The position numbers were made by a program, and so were the translations under genes. From positions 62,001 to 126,000 of the forward strand of contig JAFYYR010000028.1 in the NCBI GenBank assembly GCA_017557435.1: a stretch of DNA of 64,000 nucleotides, read 5' to 3'. The stretch comes from Pseudobutyrivibrio sp. (GTDB lineage: Bacteria > Bacillota > Clostridia > Lachnospirales > Lachnospiraceae). Shown here piece by piece: positions 27,241 to 35,971 of the stretch. The notes beneath the pieces are model-generated. The model did not search any database, was not told the origin of the DNA, and was given only the letters and a program-made list of their open reading frames with translations. Position 1 is the first letter of the stretch, and each line of letters opens with the position of its first letter.

Positions 27241-27388
27241 TGATTTTATTCAGCCCCCATTCGGAAAATCGCAGTTCCACTGCTTTCCTTTTCCTCATGT
27301 GCGGTATCTCGCCAAATAAATCTTTACCTGAAGTTTGCCACAAGTGGCAACTATCAGCTCAAGATTTACTTGGCTCTGAATAAAATCA
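27241..27388 (-). promoter_or_regulatory. Unassigned three-way-junction RNA element between T-box terminator and valS
   Basis: The outer stem is a perfect 13-bp inverted repeat (27241-27253 with 27376-27388). Inside, one arm pairs 27311-27324 with 27361-27374 (14 bp, one G-U) and is capped by a hairpin at 27333-27351 (TTGCCAC with GTGGCAA). The other arm pairs 27263-27268 with 27289-27294 and 27271-27274 with 27280-27283. The structure starts at the T-box terminator's U-run and ends about 28 bases before valS. It matches no riboswitch I know. Confidence 0.6.
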
Positions 27389-27629
27389 AAAAGCCCTGTG
27401 TACATATCGTACACAGGGCGACTTTTCGACGCGTTACCACCTGCATTTATCACTCATCTTATTCCTTACGGGAACGACTCGGGTTGGCTTGTCCGCTCAA
27501 AGGCGCTTTGTTCACCACCTGCTCCGAAGCTACCTTCCGCAATTCTATTCTAGACCACCTTTCAGCCGGTGAGCGATCCTCTCTACAGAACGAGCTTTGC
27601 GTACTCCTCTTCATCAACGCATTTAAACT
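27387..27629 (-). promoter_or_regulatory. T-box leader of valS with intrinsic terminator
   Basis: The conserved T-box sequence AGGTGGTAACGCG is at 27442-27430 on the minus strand. Stem I features are upstream, with AGAGAGG and a GGCTGAAAGG-type segment. The specifier is probably GUA in the AAGGTAGC segment, fitting valine but not certain. The terminator pairs GCCCTGTGTAC with GTACACAGGGC (27419-27393) and is followed by TTTTT. Uncharged tRNA-Val should stabilise the antiterminator and turn valS on. Confidence 0.9.
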
Positions 27630-27635
27630 TTACTT

Positions 27636-27664
27636 ATAATAGAAAAATTTCCCCATTCTGTCAA
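27636..27664 (-). promoter_or_regulatory. Promoter of valS
   Basis: On the minus strand a consensus TTGACA (27664-27659) and TATTAT (27641-27636) are 17 bases apart. Transcription would begin near 27629, at the start of the T-box leader. Confidence 0.75.
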
Positions 27665-27696
27665 GGCTAGGTAACAATGCAGTCTTACTATTGTCA

Positions 27697-29376
27697 TTAC
27701 TGTACATTAATAGTTGATACAATATCTTCACCAGAGTTCATGTCTAATGTAAGTGTGTGCTCGCCTGAAGCTAATGATCTCATGATTGCTGTATCAATTG
27801 TAAGTGAGAATACACCACTTGGGCTCATGTATAACTTGTATTCGCCGGCACCAGCACTTAAACGCTGACCATCAACGTAAACATTTAATAACTCTGAAGT
27901 TGGACCAGCAACAAATACGCTGTAACCTGTGTCCTTAGTTGCATCATAGATTGTGTTAGATGGTGAATAGATAGCCCATCCAGCATCAACCATCATATTT
28001 CTGATAGCCGCAAATGCTTCCTCAGTAATTGAATTAGATGGAGCACCTGAACCAGAACCACCACCAATTACCTCATCATAAATTTGAGCGAATAACTCTG
28101 GGTTATACTGTGCTAAATATACCAGCGAATCAATAACAGTTTCATAACCAGAATAATCATCAATTACCCAATACAAACCATTATCAATATCTTTTGCTGA
28201 CAATGTATAATACTGACAACTATTTGGTGCAGTTGCTGCAATCTGCGCCTTTTCTTCATCTGATAAATCTTCCCACTCAACAAGTTTATCATTATCCGAA
28301 TCTACAAACCAAATACCTACATAATTTCCCACTTCATCCTTCTCAAGAGATACTAATGTAATAGCATGACCACTTAAATACTTTTCTTCTGATTGATCCC
28401 AGAAAGATACTGCAAGGGATGCTGCTCCACCGTACTCAGCTAATAATGTTTCATAATCAGCAAATATATTTGTACTTAAATCACCACTATCAGATAAATA
28501 TACTGTTACATCGTCACTATTAATTTCTGGAACAAGTCCTCCCTGTGGAGCATCTACCTTTAACTGACTGAATCCTTCCATTCCATCATATGGATAGTAA
28601 CCATCGATAAAATAGCTGAGCGCTCCAACCTGATTTGAACCCTCATCTGTAAAACATGCTCTAAAATAATCGAAAACCTCATCCTCACTCTGGAACACCT
28701 CATTAGTTAATGGGTTAATAGCATTCTGTGGGTAGCCTGCCTGCCACAGTACATCTGCTGCTGATGCTGCCCAGCAAAGATTAGAATCATAACCCGCTTC
28801 GCCATACTTTTCAGCATCTACAATATCATCTGCCACTGTATTATCAGGGCCATCTGGATATCCAGGTGCAGGTTCCTCATCCTGTGTATCATCCACATCT
28901 GTATCGTCTGTGTCCGTGTCGTCTGTGTCGTCAGTATCTGTATCATCTGTGTCGTCCACGTCTGTGTCGTCAGTATCTGTATCATCTGTATCGTCCACGT
29001 CTGTGTCGTCTACGTCTGTATCATCTATGTCATCTACGTCTGTGTCGTCTACGTCTGTATCATCTGTGTCATCTACATCAGTGTCGTCTACGTCTGTATC
29101 ATCTGTGTCATCTGTATCCTCCACGTCTGTATCTGCATACACCTGATCAGATTCTGCCGCTTCTTCATCTTCTGTCTCATCTTCTGCATTAGTAGAATCA
29201 GTTCCCTGAACTACTATTACAACTGCACTAGCACTTTCCTCAGATACTTCCTGAGTCTCAGTTACTTCCTGAGTTTCTGCCTCTTCCATAGCCAATGCCA
29301 CACTCGGCTGGCTGAGAGCCACCGTAATAGCCATGGCAACGCTAGGAACGCTTAACCATAATTTTTTGTTTTTCAT
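27697..29376 (-). CDS. Secreted cysteine peptidase, IdeS/Mac-like (C66-type), with Asp-Thr repeat region
   Basis: The likely start is ATG 29376, with GAGG five bases upstream; a GTG two codons earlier is possible. The product has about 559 residues. A signal peptide ends near SVALA and an acidic region follows. Then comes a tract of about 80 residues built from TDVDD and TDD units. The catalytic domain (about 180-400) carries NLCWAASAADVLW, FDYFRACF, ALSYFIDGYYPYDG, and GHAITLVSLEKDEVGNYVGIWFVDSDND. The order and spacing of the Cys, His and Asp motifs resemble streptococcal IdeS/Mac. A Gly/Ser linker leads to a C-terminal beta-sandwich-like domain. No sortase motif or membrane anchor is seen, so it is probably released or held by the repeats. 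The substrate is unknown. Confidence 0.68.
   Translation of the reverse strand: MKNKKLWLSVPSVAMAITVALSQPSVALAMEEAETQEVTETQEVSEESASAVVIVVQGTDSTNAEDETEDEEAAESDQVYADTDVEDTDDTDDTDVDDTDVDDTDDTDVDDTDVDDIDDTDVDDTDVDDTDDTDTDDTDVDDTDDTDTDDTDDTDTDDTDVDDTQDEEPAPGYPDGPDNTVADDIVDAEKYGEAGYDSNLCWAASAADVLWQAGYPQNAINPLTNEVFQSEDEVFDYFRACFTDEGSNQVGALSYFIDGYYPYDGMEGFSQLKVDAPQGGLVPEINSDDVTVYLSDSGDLSTNIFADYETLLAEYGGAASLAVSFWDQSEEKYLSGHAITLVSLEKDEVGNYVGIWFVDSDNDKLVEWEDLSDEEKAQIAATAPNSCQYYTLSAKDIDNGLYWVIDDYSGYETVIDSLVYLAQYNPELFAQIYDEVIGGGSGSGAPSNSITEEAFAAIRNMMVDAGWAIYSPSNTIYDATKDTGYSVFVAGPTSELLNVYVDGQRLSAGAGEYKLYMSPSGVFSLTIDTAIMRSLASGEHTLTLDMNSGEDIVSTINVQ
28880..29130 (-). repeat. In-frame Asp/Thr/Val low-complexity repeat
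   Basis: Short units encoding TDVDD, TDD and TDTDD are repeated for about 250 bases inside the peptidase gene. The trinucleotide-like sequence (GTC, TCT and ATC in rotation) could change length by slippage in frame. The protein tract would be highly acidic and extended, and could bind calcium or act as a spacer. Confidence 0.8.
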
Positions 29377-29792
29377 AAACACCTCATTCTTCCTTAAAAC
29401 TTTTTGTCTAAGAACCTCTTAGACCCGCCTCGAGAAAACTTGTTGCATTTTTCTCTCGGATATATTACAACATTGTTACATAAAAATAAAGTCTTTTTCA
29501 CATCTTCCTCATCTGTGTAATTAAACCCATTTATTAATAAACCATCCTTTATAATCCACTATTCCTTGAAATCTAAGAATTTTTTCAACGCCTATTTTTT
29601 TCAGTAAAATAAAGGGCTAGCCCCCTTTCGTTATATATCATTTTTAAAAATCAAAAAATTTTTTACTTGTAATCATAAAATTTCTGTGATAAAGTATCGC
29701 TCGTGTCAGTTCGACACATTCAAAAATTGGCGTGTCAGCCAAATTTTCCACTAACATTTATTTTTATTAACTTTTATTTAAGGAGAGAGTTT
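29377..29792. other. Divergent intergenic region with hairpins and a promoter
   Basis: On the peptidase side there are two leader hairpins, GTCTAAGA with TCTTAGAC (29406-29424) and a CGAGAAAA stem (29429-29459). On the other side there is a promoter at 29667-29695 and two small hairpins, GTGTC with GACAC (29703-29717) and AAAATTGGC with GCCAAATTTT (29723-29747). The hairpins lie in the leader of the coiled-coil gene. No gene was seen. Confidence 0.5.
29667..29695 (+). promoter_or_regulatory. Candidate promoter of the three-gene surface operon
   Basis: TTGTAA (29667-29672) and TAAAGT (29690-29695) are 17 bases apart, about 100 bases before the first gene. Confidence 0.45.
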
Positions 29793-31157
29793 ATGAAGAA
29801 ACTAAACAAATCGTCACGGGAAGAAAGCACCCTTTTTCAAGACATCATGGATACTTATCGCTATCCAGACGGCACACTCAACAAAATCGCAGTGTTTATT
29901 TCAACGCTTGCGCTGATTCTTTTAGTAACAGTAGGACACTTTGTCATTGAGGGAATCAAAAACATTAGCAAAATGAATACCGTAACTGCCTCAGAGCTGA
30001 CCATTGAAGAAATAGAGGATTTCATTACCAATTCATACTTGGACGCCATAAGCAAATATGGCGAAGGAGGAATTAATCAAGCTAATTCCAAGGAAAAGAT
30101 CCTAGAACTTTTGGCAGAATACTTAGAATCCAGCAATGGATTTACAGAACAGCAACAGGAAGCTCTTAACAAGATAATGGAGGAATATCTTTCAAACACC
30201 ACCATTTATGAAGATGTTCACCAGAACTCAAATGATATCAAAAACATTTCAAATCTAATCGAAAACAAGTATTCCGAAAACAAAGAATATATTTCACAGC
30301 TAAAACAATTTCTCTTAAATGAAATATCCGCAAATACGAATATCGATGAATCCAATTACAAAGAATTAAATGAACAGATTGAAAAGCTTCAAAACTATGC
30401 AGACAATCGAATGGCAGAAAACCATTCCAATTTGAATTCAATGATAAATGAGCTTCGTCGCACTTATGAAAATTCTCTTGGTGCCAAAGACTATGTAGAG
30501 GGAAATACTTATAACGCCGGTGACTATGTTATCTACAACGAGAAGCTTTATATCTCAACCACCGATAACAATTCATCAACACCTGAAAGCACTGAATATT
30601 GGAAGCTATCTGATTTAGATGAGATTATAAGTAATCTGCAGCGTACAACTTTCGAGGAAATGGAAAGAATGTACAAAGACCTCAGTGAGAGTATGGCTGC
30701 ACAGAATCAACATCTTACAAATCAAATCAACGAAACAAATGAAAGTCTTACTAATCAAATTAATGATTCAAACACAAATCTCACTAATCAGATTAATGAT
30801 ACCAATACCAATCTTACTAATCAGATTAATGATTCCAATACAAATCTTACCAACCAAATCAATAACACAAATCAGAGTCTAACTAACCAGATTAACGACT
30901 CAAATCAGAATCTTACTAATCAAATTAACGACACAAATCAAAATCTCACTAATCAAATCAATGAATCAAATGAGCATTTTTCAAATGAGATAAACACTGT
31001 AAATCAGACTATCAGTAATCAGGGTAATGATTTCCAATCTCAAATCGATGCAATCAATGAGTTACTTAAAGATAAAAACAGGACCTTTGAATTTGGCTAC
31101 AACTCACAAACAGGCGCATACGGATATTATGTCAACGGCCAGTTCAAACCTTTTTAA
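29793..31157 (+). CDS. Membrane-anchored hendecad coiled-coil protein with chitin-binding-like module
   Basis: ATG 29793 has an AGGAGAGAG site; the open frame runs further upstream from a GTG without a site. The 454-residue product has a short cytoplasmic tail and one transmembrane helix (about residues 31-55). A helical region runs to about 225. A CBM5/12-like module follows (about 232-275, YNAGDYVIYNEKLYIS ... STEYWKL). Then come ten 11-residue repeats (308-417), mostly of the form LTNQIN-D-S/T-N-x-x. The C-terminal tail is GYYVNGQFKPF-like. It is an extended surface rod with its N-terminus in the membrane. It is the first gene of an operon with two secreted proteins. The family is unknown to me. 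Confidence 0.72.
   Translation: MKKLNKSSREESTLFQDIMDTYRYPDGTLNKIAVFISTLALILLVTVGHFVIEGIKNISKMNTVTASELTIEEIEDFITNSYLDAISKYGEGGINQANSKEKILELLAEYLESSNGFTEQQQEALNKIMEEYLSNTTIYEDVHQNSNDIKNISNLIENKYSENKEYISQLKQFLLNEISANTNIDESNYKELNEQIEKLQNYADNRMAENHSNLNSMINELRRTYENSLGAKDYVEGNTYNAGDYVIYNEKLYISTTDNNSSTPESTEYWKLSDLDEIISNLQRTTFEEMERMYKDLSESMAAQNQHLTNQINETNESLTNQINDSNTNLTNQINDTNTNLTNQINDSNTNLTNQINNTNQSLTNQINDSNQNLTNQINDTNQNLTNQINESNEHFSNEINTVNQTISNQGNDFQSQIDAINELLKDKNRTFEFGYNSQTGAYGYYVNGQFKPF
30714..31043 (+). repeat. Ten tandem 33-base units encoding an 11-residue coiled-coil repeat
   Basis: The first eight units read LTNQIN plus D/E/N, S/T, N and two variable residues. The last two are degenerate (FSNEINTVNQT and ISNQGNDFQSQ). 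Hydrophobic residues at positions 1 and 5 of each 11-mer are as expected for a right-handed coiled coil. Confidence 0.9.
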
Positions 31158-31172
31158 AAAGAGGATAGAGTT

Positions 31173-33347
31173 ATGAGAAAGTTTTTAAAAACCGCAATTA
31201 ATCTCCTGCTATCAGGAATTATCATAGCAGGAACATTTTTAGGCACAGGAACCATTTCTTCTGCTGAGGGCTCCGAAGGGTCAAAGATTTTCATTCCCTT
31301 CAGAAGTGATTTAGTAAAATATGTCACTAGCAACGCTGGCAACAAAGATATCATCATTCAGTCCCAGTGGTTCAGGCTATTTAAAGAAGAGACCAGTACT
31401 CCTAATTGGTCAAGCACTTACTATGGTGATTACACCAATTCATCAGGCATTACCCTATCATCAAAAAATACTCAAGTCACATACAATTCAAGCTTTGATC
31501 CATTTCTCTATAGAACCATCAATGCCAATTCCGATTTTGTTTCCAATTGGATTAACACCTGCCCAACTGTCTTTGAGGGCTATTGCAACAACTATAAAGT
31601 ACATCCAGTCTTTTGCGATGCCATTGTGGACTTAACCAAAAACGGATACATGCTAGGCGGTGGCTACAAAAAATCCAACAACATTTTTGAGTATGGATTT
31701 GCAAGAAAAGATTATTGGGATTTAAAAGTCCTGGCTATTCTTGCATTTAGATGGAATGACCTCACCACCACCCAGCAGAACTGGTGCAAAACATATTTAC
31801 CTTATCTTGTTTTTGACTATGAGTCACGAGGTTCTAGTGCTATTGCTGCAAAAAATAATAACGAAGCTCTTTATAACTTAATGGCCATTTCAAATGAAGG
31901 CTTTAATTCTTCAAAGGGGCAGGAATTTTTTAGCTATGCAAATAGCGACAATCAGATTCGAATAGGCGAATTATTTAAAAATGTTTTTTCCTCCAATGGA
32001 AAGACTGGAGACATTCGAACAACTGATGTCTACTTAGAGGTAAATCTAAACGGTATCTTCGGAGGAGATGCTGATTGCGATTACAGTGGAAGCAGTTTAG
32101 GTGACGGTGACTACGACTGGTTTGCATATAATATATGTTTTTCAGGAGATGGCATTTGGAGCCGAATTCGAACTTTTTCAGATGGAGATTCCTCTGTGGC
32201 AATTCTGAAAAAAGAATGGCTCCTTCGCTACTATGCAAAACATTCTTCAAATGGACCTTCCAGTGCCGTAGCTGATGCCATGGCAAAACAAGGACAGACC
32301 GAGACTTTAGTTTGCGGCTCAGCCATGATGCCAGGTTGTAATAGATCCGTATGGGATCCAAATAAGTCTGGATTCTACTGTCCTGGTCACAGAACTACCG
32401 GTGCTTTTACAATTCAAAAACCTGTTGGCGTGGAGTATATCAGCTTCACCTCAAGAGCTAGAGGCTATAAATGGCAAATTGTAGACACCTCAACTGGAAC
32501 GGTTATTTCTGAAAACTTAGAAAGCTACAGCGTTTCGCCAACCATCCAATTAGATGCAAAATATATTTGGTCTACTTCTATTTCTGTTTACGTAGAATCA
32601 TATTTTCAATCAAATGATTCAGTTATCGGAATGGGCTCATGCTGGGCTCACGAAGAAGAAACCAGCGTAAACTGGACCTATGTGGTTTTAAATCAGTGTG
32701 AGGTAAATGGTCACGATTATCAGTATTCATATCATTTCGACGCCAATCATAAATCATGTACTGCAGAGGGAGTTTGCCGTGGATGTGGTAATAGAAAAGT
32801 ATTTGTGGATTCTTCTATAACAAAATCAGAAGACAGCTCAGCCTACATCTACACTGCAGATTTTGCCCATACACCTGTTGCTCCTAGAAGCACTCGCGTA
32901 GAGAAATCCACCGGAACATACACTTATCGTGCCTCTGATAAATCTGCCATTTCCGGGAAAACCCATGATTTTCAGCGGGAGTCTAAGACCTACACCGGCA
33001 GCGGTTTCACCTTGCACACATCTACTTCCGGCACCTGTTCCCTTGCTGCAGGCTATATTAAGCCTGGTGCAAAATCCATCACTGTTTCTGCATCAGGTTC
33101 CAAAAACACATTCACCATATACAACAAGAAAGGCGGAGTAATAAAGACAATCACACTTATGTCCCTCAACCAGGGAGAGACCAAATATACCTTTGATTTA
33201 CGTGACTGTTCAGATGCTCAATTGGAGGGAGCCTATGTTGTAATCAATATGTATTCAGAAAATGAATATTTTACAGGTTTGGAGGTCGGTCATACGGCTG
33301 AGTCCACTTCCACCATCAACTTTAATTACATAACCATTAAATACTAA
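31173..33347 (+). CDS. Large secreted protein of unknown family with Cys-rich motifs
   Basis: The 724-residue product has a signal peptide (MRKFLKTAINLLLSGIIIAG, cut near SSA). There is no membrane anchor. The N-terminal half is globular and rich in Tyr, Trp, Asn and Ser. Two cysteine clusters occur: CGSAMMPGC ... FYCPGH near residue 390, and a C-x3-GH ... C ... CRGCG set near 510-545. The latter resembles a short zinc-knuckle-like repeat common in Lachnospiraceae surface proteins. The C-terminus is beta-rich. The start lies 15 bp after the coiled-coil gene with a GAGG site, so the two are in one operon. Function unknown. Confidence 0.68.
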   Translation: MRKFLKTAINLLLSGIIIAGTFLGTGTISSAEGSEGSKIFIPFRSDLVKYVTSNAGNKDIIIQSQWFRLFKEETSTPNWSSTYYGDYTNSSGITLSSKNTQVTYNSSFDPFLYRTINANSDFVSNWINTCPTVFEGYCNNYKVHPVFCDAIVDLTKNGYMLGGGYKKSNNIFEYGFARKDYWDLKVLAILAFRWNDLTTTQQNWCKTYLPYLVFDYESRGSSAIAAKNNNEALYNLMAISNEGFNSSKGQEFFSYANSDNQIRIGELFKNVFSSNGKTGDIRTTDVYLEVNLNGIFGGDADCDYSGSSLGDGDYDWFAYNICFSGDGIWSRIRTFSDGDSSVAILKKEWLLRYYAKHSSNGPSSAVADAMAKQGQTETLVCGSAMMPGCNRSVWDPNKSGFYCPGHRTTGAFTIQKPVGVEYISFTSRARGYKWQIVDTSTGTVISENLESYSVSPTIQLDAKYIWSTSISVYVESYFQSNDSVIGMGSCWAHEEETSVNWTYVVLNQCEVNGHDYQYSYHFDANHKSCTAEGVCRGCGNRKVFVDSSITKSEDSSAYIYTADFAHTPVAPRSTRVEKSTGTYTYRASDKSAISGKTHDFQRESKTYTGSGFTLHTSTSGTCSLAAGYIKPGAKSITVSASGSKNTFTIYNKKGGVIKTITLMSLNQGETKYTFDLRDCSDAQLEGAYVVINMYSENEYFTGLEVGHTAESTSTINFNYITIKY

Positions 33348-33387
33348 AAGCTCCCGTATTTATAAATATTAATGAGAGGATAATACT

Positions 33388-34191
33388 ATGAAAAAAAGAA
33401 TTATTGCCATGATAATTGCAGGAATTTTGGGATATTCATTTTCCACAACTGTTGTGGCAGCTGAAGATACTGCCGAACTAACTTCCGAATGTGCTCCCCA
33501 GGATTCTAGCACTGAGGATACTGAGAATATAGAAGACTCTGCAGAACCAGAAACTGAACCTGAAGCAGAATCAGCAACAGAAACTATTACAGTTGAAGAA
33601 TCAGAAACCTCATGCACCCACATTTGCCACATCAATATTTCATATACAAAAGAATACTATGTAATGGAAAATCTCTGTCCAACAGGGGACATTGATACCA
33701 TGAATTTAGAATCAGTTTTTAGTGTTGAAAAGGGGCATTCTCTTGATGAACCACTTACTAATGCTGCTCCTGAAATCAAGGATATCATCTCCTGTGTGGA
33801 TGAACTTTCTGGCAGCATAGAAAAAAGCTATTCTATCAATGTATTTCTTTCAATTGACGGGAAGGTAAAAATCGAAAATGTAGAAGCCTTTGAACCGGAA
33901 GAAATCGAATTGGAAATTACTGTGTTTAATGAAGAAGAAATTGAATTAGAGGAACTTACCACAGAAGAAGAACTAGAGTCTGAAGAATTTGACGAACCAT
34001 CAGAGGATGATTCTACTGAAGAAGATGACCATGAATCTATCGAAGAAACTGAAGCCTCTCAATCCGATGAATCAGAAGAATCAGATGCATCTATGGAAAA
34101 TGGTCAGGCTGAAAATAATTCTTCAGAAAATGAAAAGCCAGGGGATGACATCCCATCAGATACAGAACCTGAAAATGAGGATGTAACGTAA
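33388..34191 (+). CDS. Secreted acidic protein, third gene of the surface operon
   Basis: This 267-residue protein has a signal peptide (MKKRIIAMIIAGILGYSFSTTVVAA), then an acidic Glu/Thr-rich stretch. A small domain follows (about residues 70-170) with two cysteines in CTHICH and later cysteines in NLCPTGD and SCVD. The C-terminus of about 90 residues is almost entirely Glu, Asp, Ser and Thr. No anchor is seen. It follows the 724-residue gene by 40 bp with a GAGAGG site. I do not recognise the family. The acidic tail suggests cation binding or an extended spacer. Confidence 0.65.
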   Translation: MKKRIIAMIIAGILGYSFSTTVVAAEDTAELTSECAPQDSSTEDTENIEDSAEPETEPEAESATETITVEESETSCTHICHINISYTKEYYVMENLCPTGDIDTMNLESVFSVEKGHSLDEPLTNAAPEIKDIISCVDELSGSIEKSYSINVFLSIDGKVKIENVEAFEPEEIELEITVFNEEEIELEELTTEEELESEEFDEPSEDDSTEEDDHESIEETEASQSDESEESDASMENGQAENNSSENEKPGDDIPSDTEPENEDVT

Positions 34192-34210
34192 GAACCCCTG
34201 ACTCAGTAAA

Positions 34211-35008
34211 CTAAATTAAATTAAAATGCTTGAGGGCATTGTAAATGCCATCATCATCAAAGGCCGTAGTGACATAGTCCGCTGCGGCTTTTGCTCTGTC
34301 TGTACCATTGCCCATTGCAATACCAACTGCTGCAGCCTGAAGCATCTCAAGATCATTTTCACTGTCACCTACAGCAAATGTATTCTTAGGATTAATTCCT
34401 ACAAGCTCACAAGCCTTCATCATTCCAGTTGCCTTGCTGTGACCTACTGGCACAAGCTCACAAACACCAGAATTGTGCTCGATAATTGAGTAATGCTCTG
34501 AAAGCTTTTCAAAACACTCGATTCTCTTGTCCGCCTCAATATCTGTAGCACAAGACATCTTGTTGATTACCCAATCACCGTAGTAATCACCACCGATTGG
34601 AACAAGGTCCTCTCCCACATCACGGCGGAGAATATTGCCAAATCCATCATCAAATCCAAACTCGCTATCGTCCATATATATATTCTTAGGTCCCTCAAGG
34701 ATAGGACGAATACCGTATTTACGAACTAGCTCAATGGTCTCTTTTGCAAAATCCTTATCCAAGATTTTCTCATAGATAATTTTGCCATCAATCTCAATGT
34801 GGCAACCGCAAGAGCAAACAATACCATCAAATCCAAGGCTAAGTAAATCCTTGTCCTGGATGAAGGCTCTAGCTCTACCACTGCAGATAAATGCCAGGTG
34901 TCCATTTTCTCTAAGCTTTTTAATAGCAACTCTAGCACTATCTGGTATGTACTTGTCATAGTTCCAAAGTGTACCGTCTATATCAAAAAATACTGCCGAC
35001 TTTTCCAC
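34211..35008 (-). CDS. HAD-superfamily hydrolase, Cof type (IIB)
   Basis: The 265-residue phosphatase-type protein has motif I FFDIDGTLWNYD (nucleophile and acid Asp), motif II FICSGRAR, and motif IV VGDSENDLEMLQAA with AMGNGTD. The C2B cap lies between motifs II and III. Substrates of this group are usually sugar phosphates or similar small phosphates. The start is GTG with an AGGAG site. It is 9 bp downstream of a glycosyltransferase gene, so it may act on a precursor in the same pathway. A paralogue lies at 62107-62943. Confidence 0.9.
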   Translation of the reverse strand: MEKSAVFFDIDGTLWNYDKYIPDSARVAIKKLRENGHLAFICSGRARAFIQDKDLLSLGFDGIVCSCGCHIEIDGKIIYEKILDKDFAKETIELVRKYGIRPILEGPKNIYMDDSEFGFDDGFGNILRRDVGEDLVPIGGDYYGDWVINKMSCATDIEADKRIECFEKLSEHYSIIEHNSGVCELVPVGHSKATGMMKACELVGINPKNTFAVGDSENDLEMLQAAAVGIAMGNGTDRAKAAADYVTTAFDDDGIYNALKHFNLI

Positions 35009-35017
35009 GTATAACTC

Positions 35018-35956
35018 CTATACCCAAAGTCTCATCCACAAATTGTGATGGGCTCTTGTAAAATTCTTTTCTCTGTAAAACTTAATTCTAAATAACTTTG
35101 GCCTTGTACTGATATTTACAAAATCGCTAAGGACCTTAAGCTTATCCTCTGGGATATTTTCAAGCTTAAGTACCTCTCTAGCAAAAGATCTGGCCTCATT
35201 AATAAAGGCTTTCTTTTTCTCAATGAGACCCTTAGTGTCCTCCATATTGCGACGGATTTTGTCCATAGTGGTCTCAGTTTCAGCGCCCATGGTATTGTAA
35301 CCGGTCTGCCTATAATAAACAAGAGGCTCATCAATATATTTTATCTTGCCAAAAATAGCCGCAAGTTCCAAAAGCCATGCATCATGCATTGGCACATACT
35401 CCCAGTTAATTGATTTCTTAGAAACAGCAATATCTCTAAGACTTCTATTAATTAACATAGCTGTGCCTGCTGCTGGATTATCAATCAAAATCTGCGTATA
35501 TGCGATATTCTCTGGAGAACGGCCAATATATCGTATAAACGTATCGGACATGATAGACAATTTATCATCCACCACATACATATCTGTAAAAACTGCAGTA
35601 GGAATACTGGTATCCCCAGACACAGTCTCCCTCATGGCATCCATCATTTTCTGCATCTTATCTGGAAGCCATACATCATCCTGGTCGCAGAAGAAATAAT
35701 AGTCAGCCTCGCTTTTATTAAGTAGATATATGAAATTGGCCTTAGCACTACCAAGGCGGCTGCCATATATAATCTCCATCCTATCAGGATACCGCTCATA
35801 GTATTCATTTATGATAGCTGCAGTATCATCGGTGGATTCATCGTCATGAACCACCACTCTAAAATCCTGAAATGTCTGGGCAAAGATACTATCCAACTGT
35901 TCTCTCAAGTACTGGCTTCCATTAAATGTAGCCAGTAAGACAACAATATTTTTCAT
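35018..35956 (-). CDS. Family 2 glycosyltransferase (rhamnosyltransferase-like)
   Basis: The 312-residue GT-A enzyme starts at ATG 35956, eight bases after GGAG. It opens with IVVLLATFNGSQYLREQLDSIFAQ and has the DDESTDDT acidic loop and the metal motif FFCDQDDVWLP. The C-terminal part has the helices usual in rhamnosyl- and similar transferases of cell-wall polysaccharides. It is soluble or peripheral. It is in an operon with another GT2 gene, a DUF4422 gene and a HAD phosphatase gene. The donor and acceptor are unknown. Confidence 0.88.
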   Translation of the reverse strand: MKNIVVLLATFNGSQYLREQLDSIFAQTFQDFRVVVHDDESTDDTAAIINEYYERYPDRMEIIYGSRLGSAKANFIYLLNKSEADYYFFCDQDDVWLPDKMQKMMDAMRETVSGDTSIPTAVFTDMYVVDDKLSIMSDTFIRYIGRSPENIAYTQILIDNPAAGTAMLINRSLRDIAVSKKSINWEYVPMHDAWLLELAAIFGKIKYIDEPLVYYRQTGYNTMGAETETTMDKIRRNMEDTKGLIEKKKAFINEARSFAREVLKLENIPEDKLKVLSDFVNISTRPKLFRIKFYREKNFTRAHHNLWMRLWV

Positions 35957-35971
35957 AAACATTCTCCAAAA

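Noticed and set aside
27301-27312. Second T-box sequence (GATACCGC) before valS
   Set aside because: Only part of the motif matches and the UGGN acceptor-pairing element is missing.
28880-29130. CRISPR-like array
   Set aside because: The repeats are contiguous, in frame and lack unique spacers.
28866-29192. Open frames on the plus strand across the peptidase repeat
   Set aside because: They are shadows of the Asp-Thr repeat in the real minus-strand gene and are rich in His/Leu/Arg or Ser/Val from codon periodicity alone.
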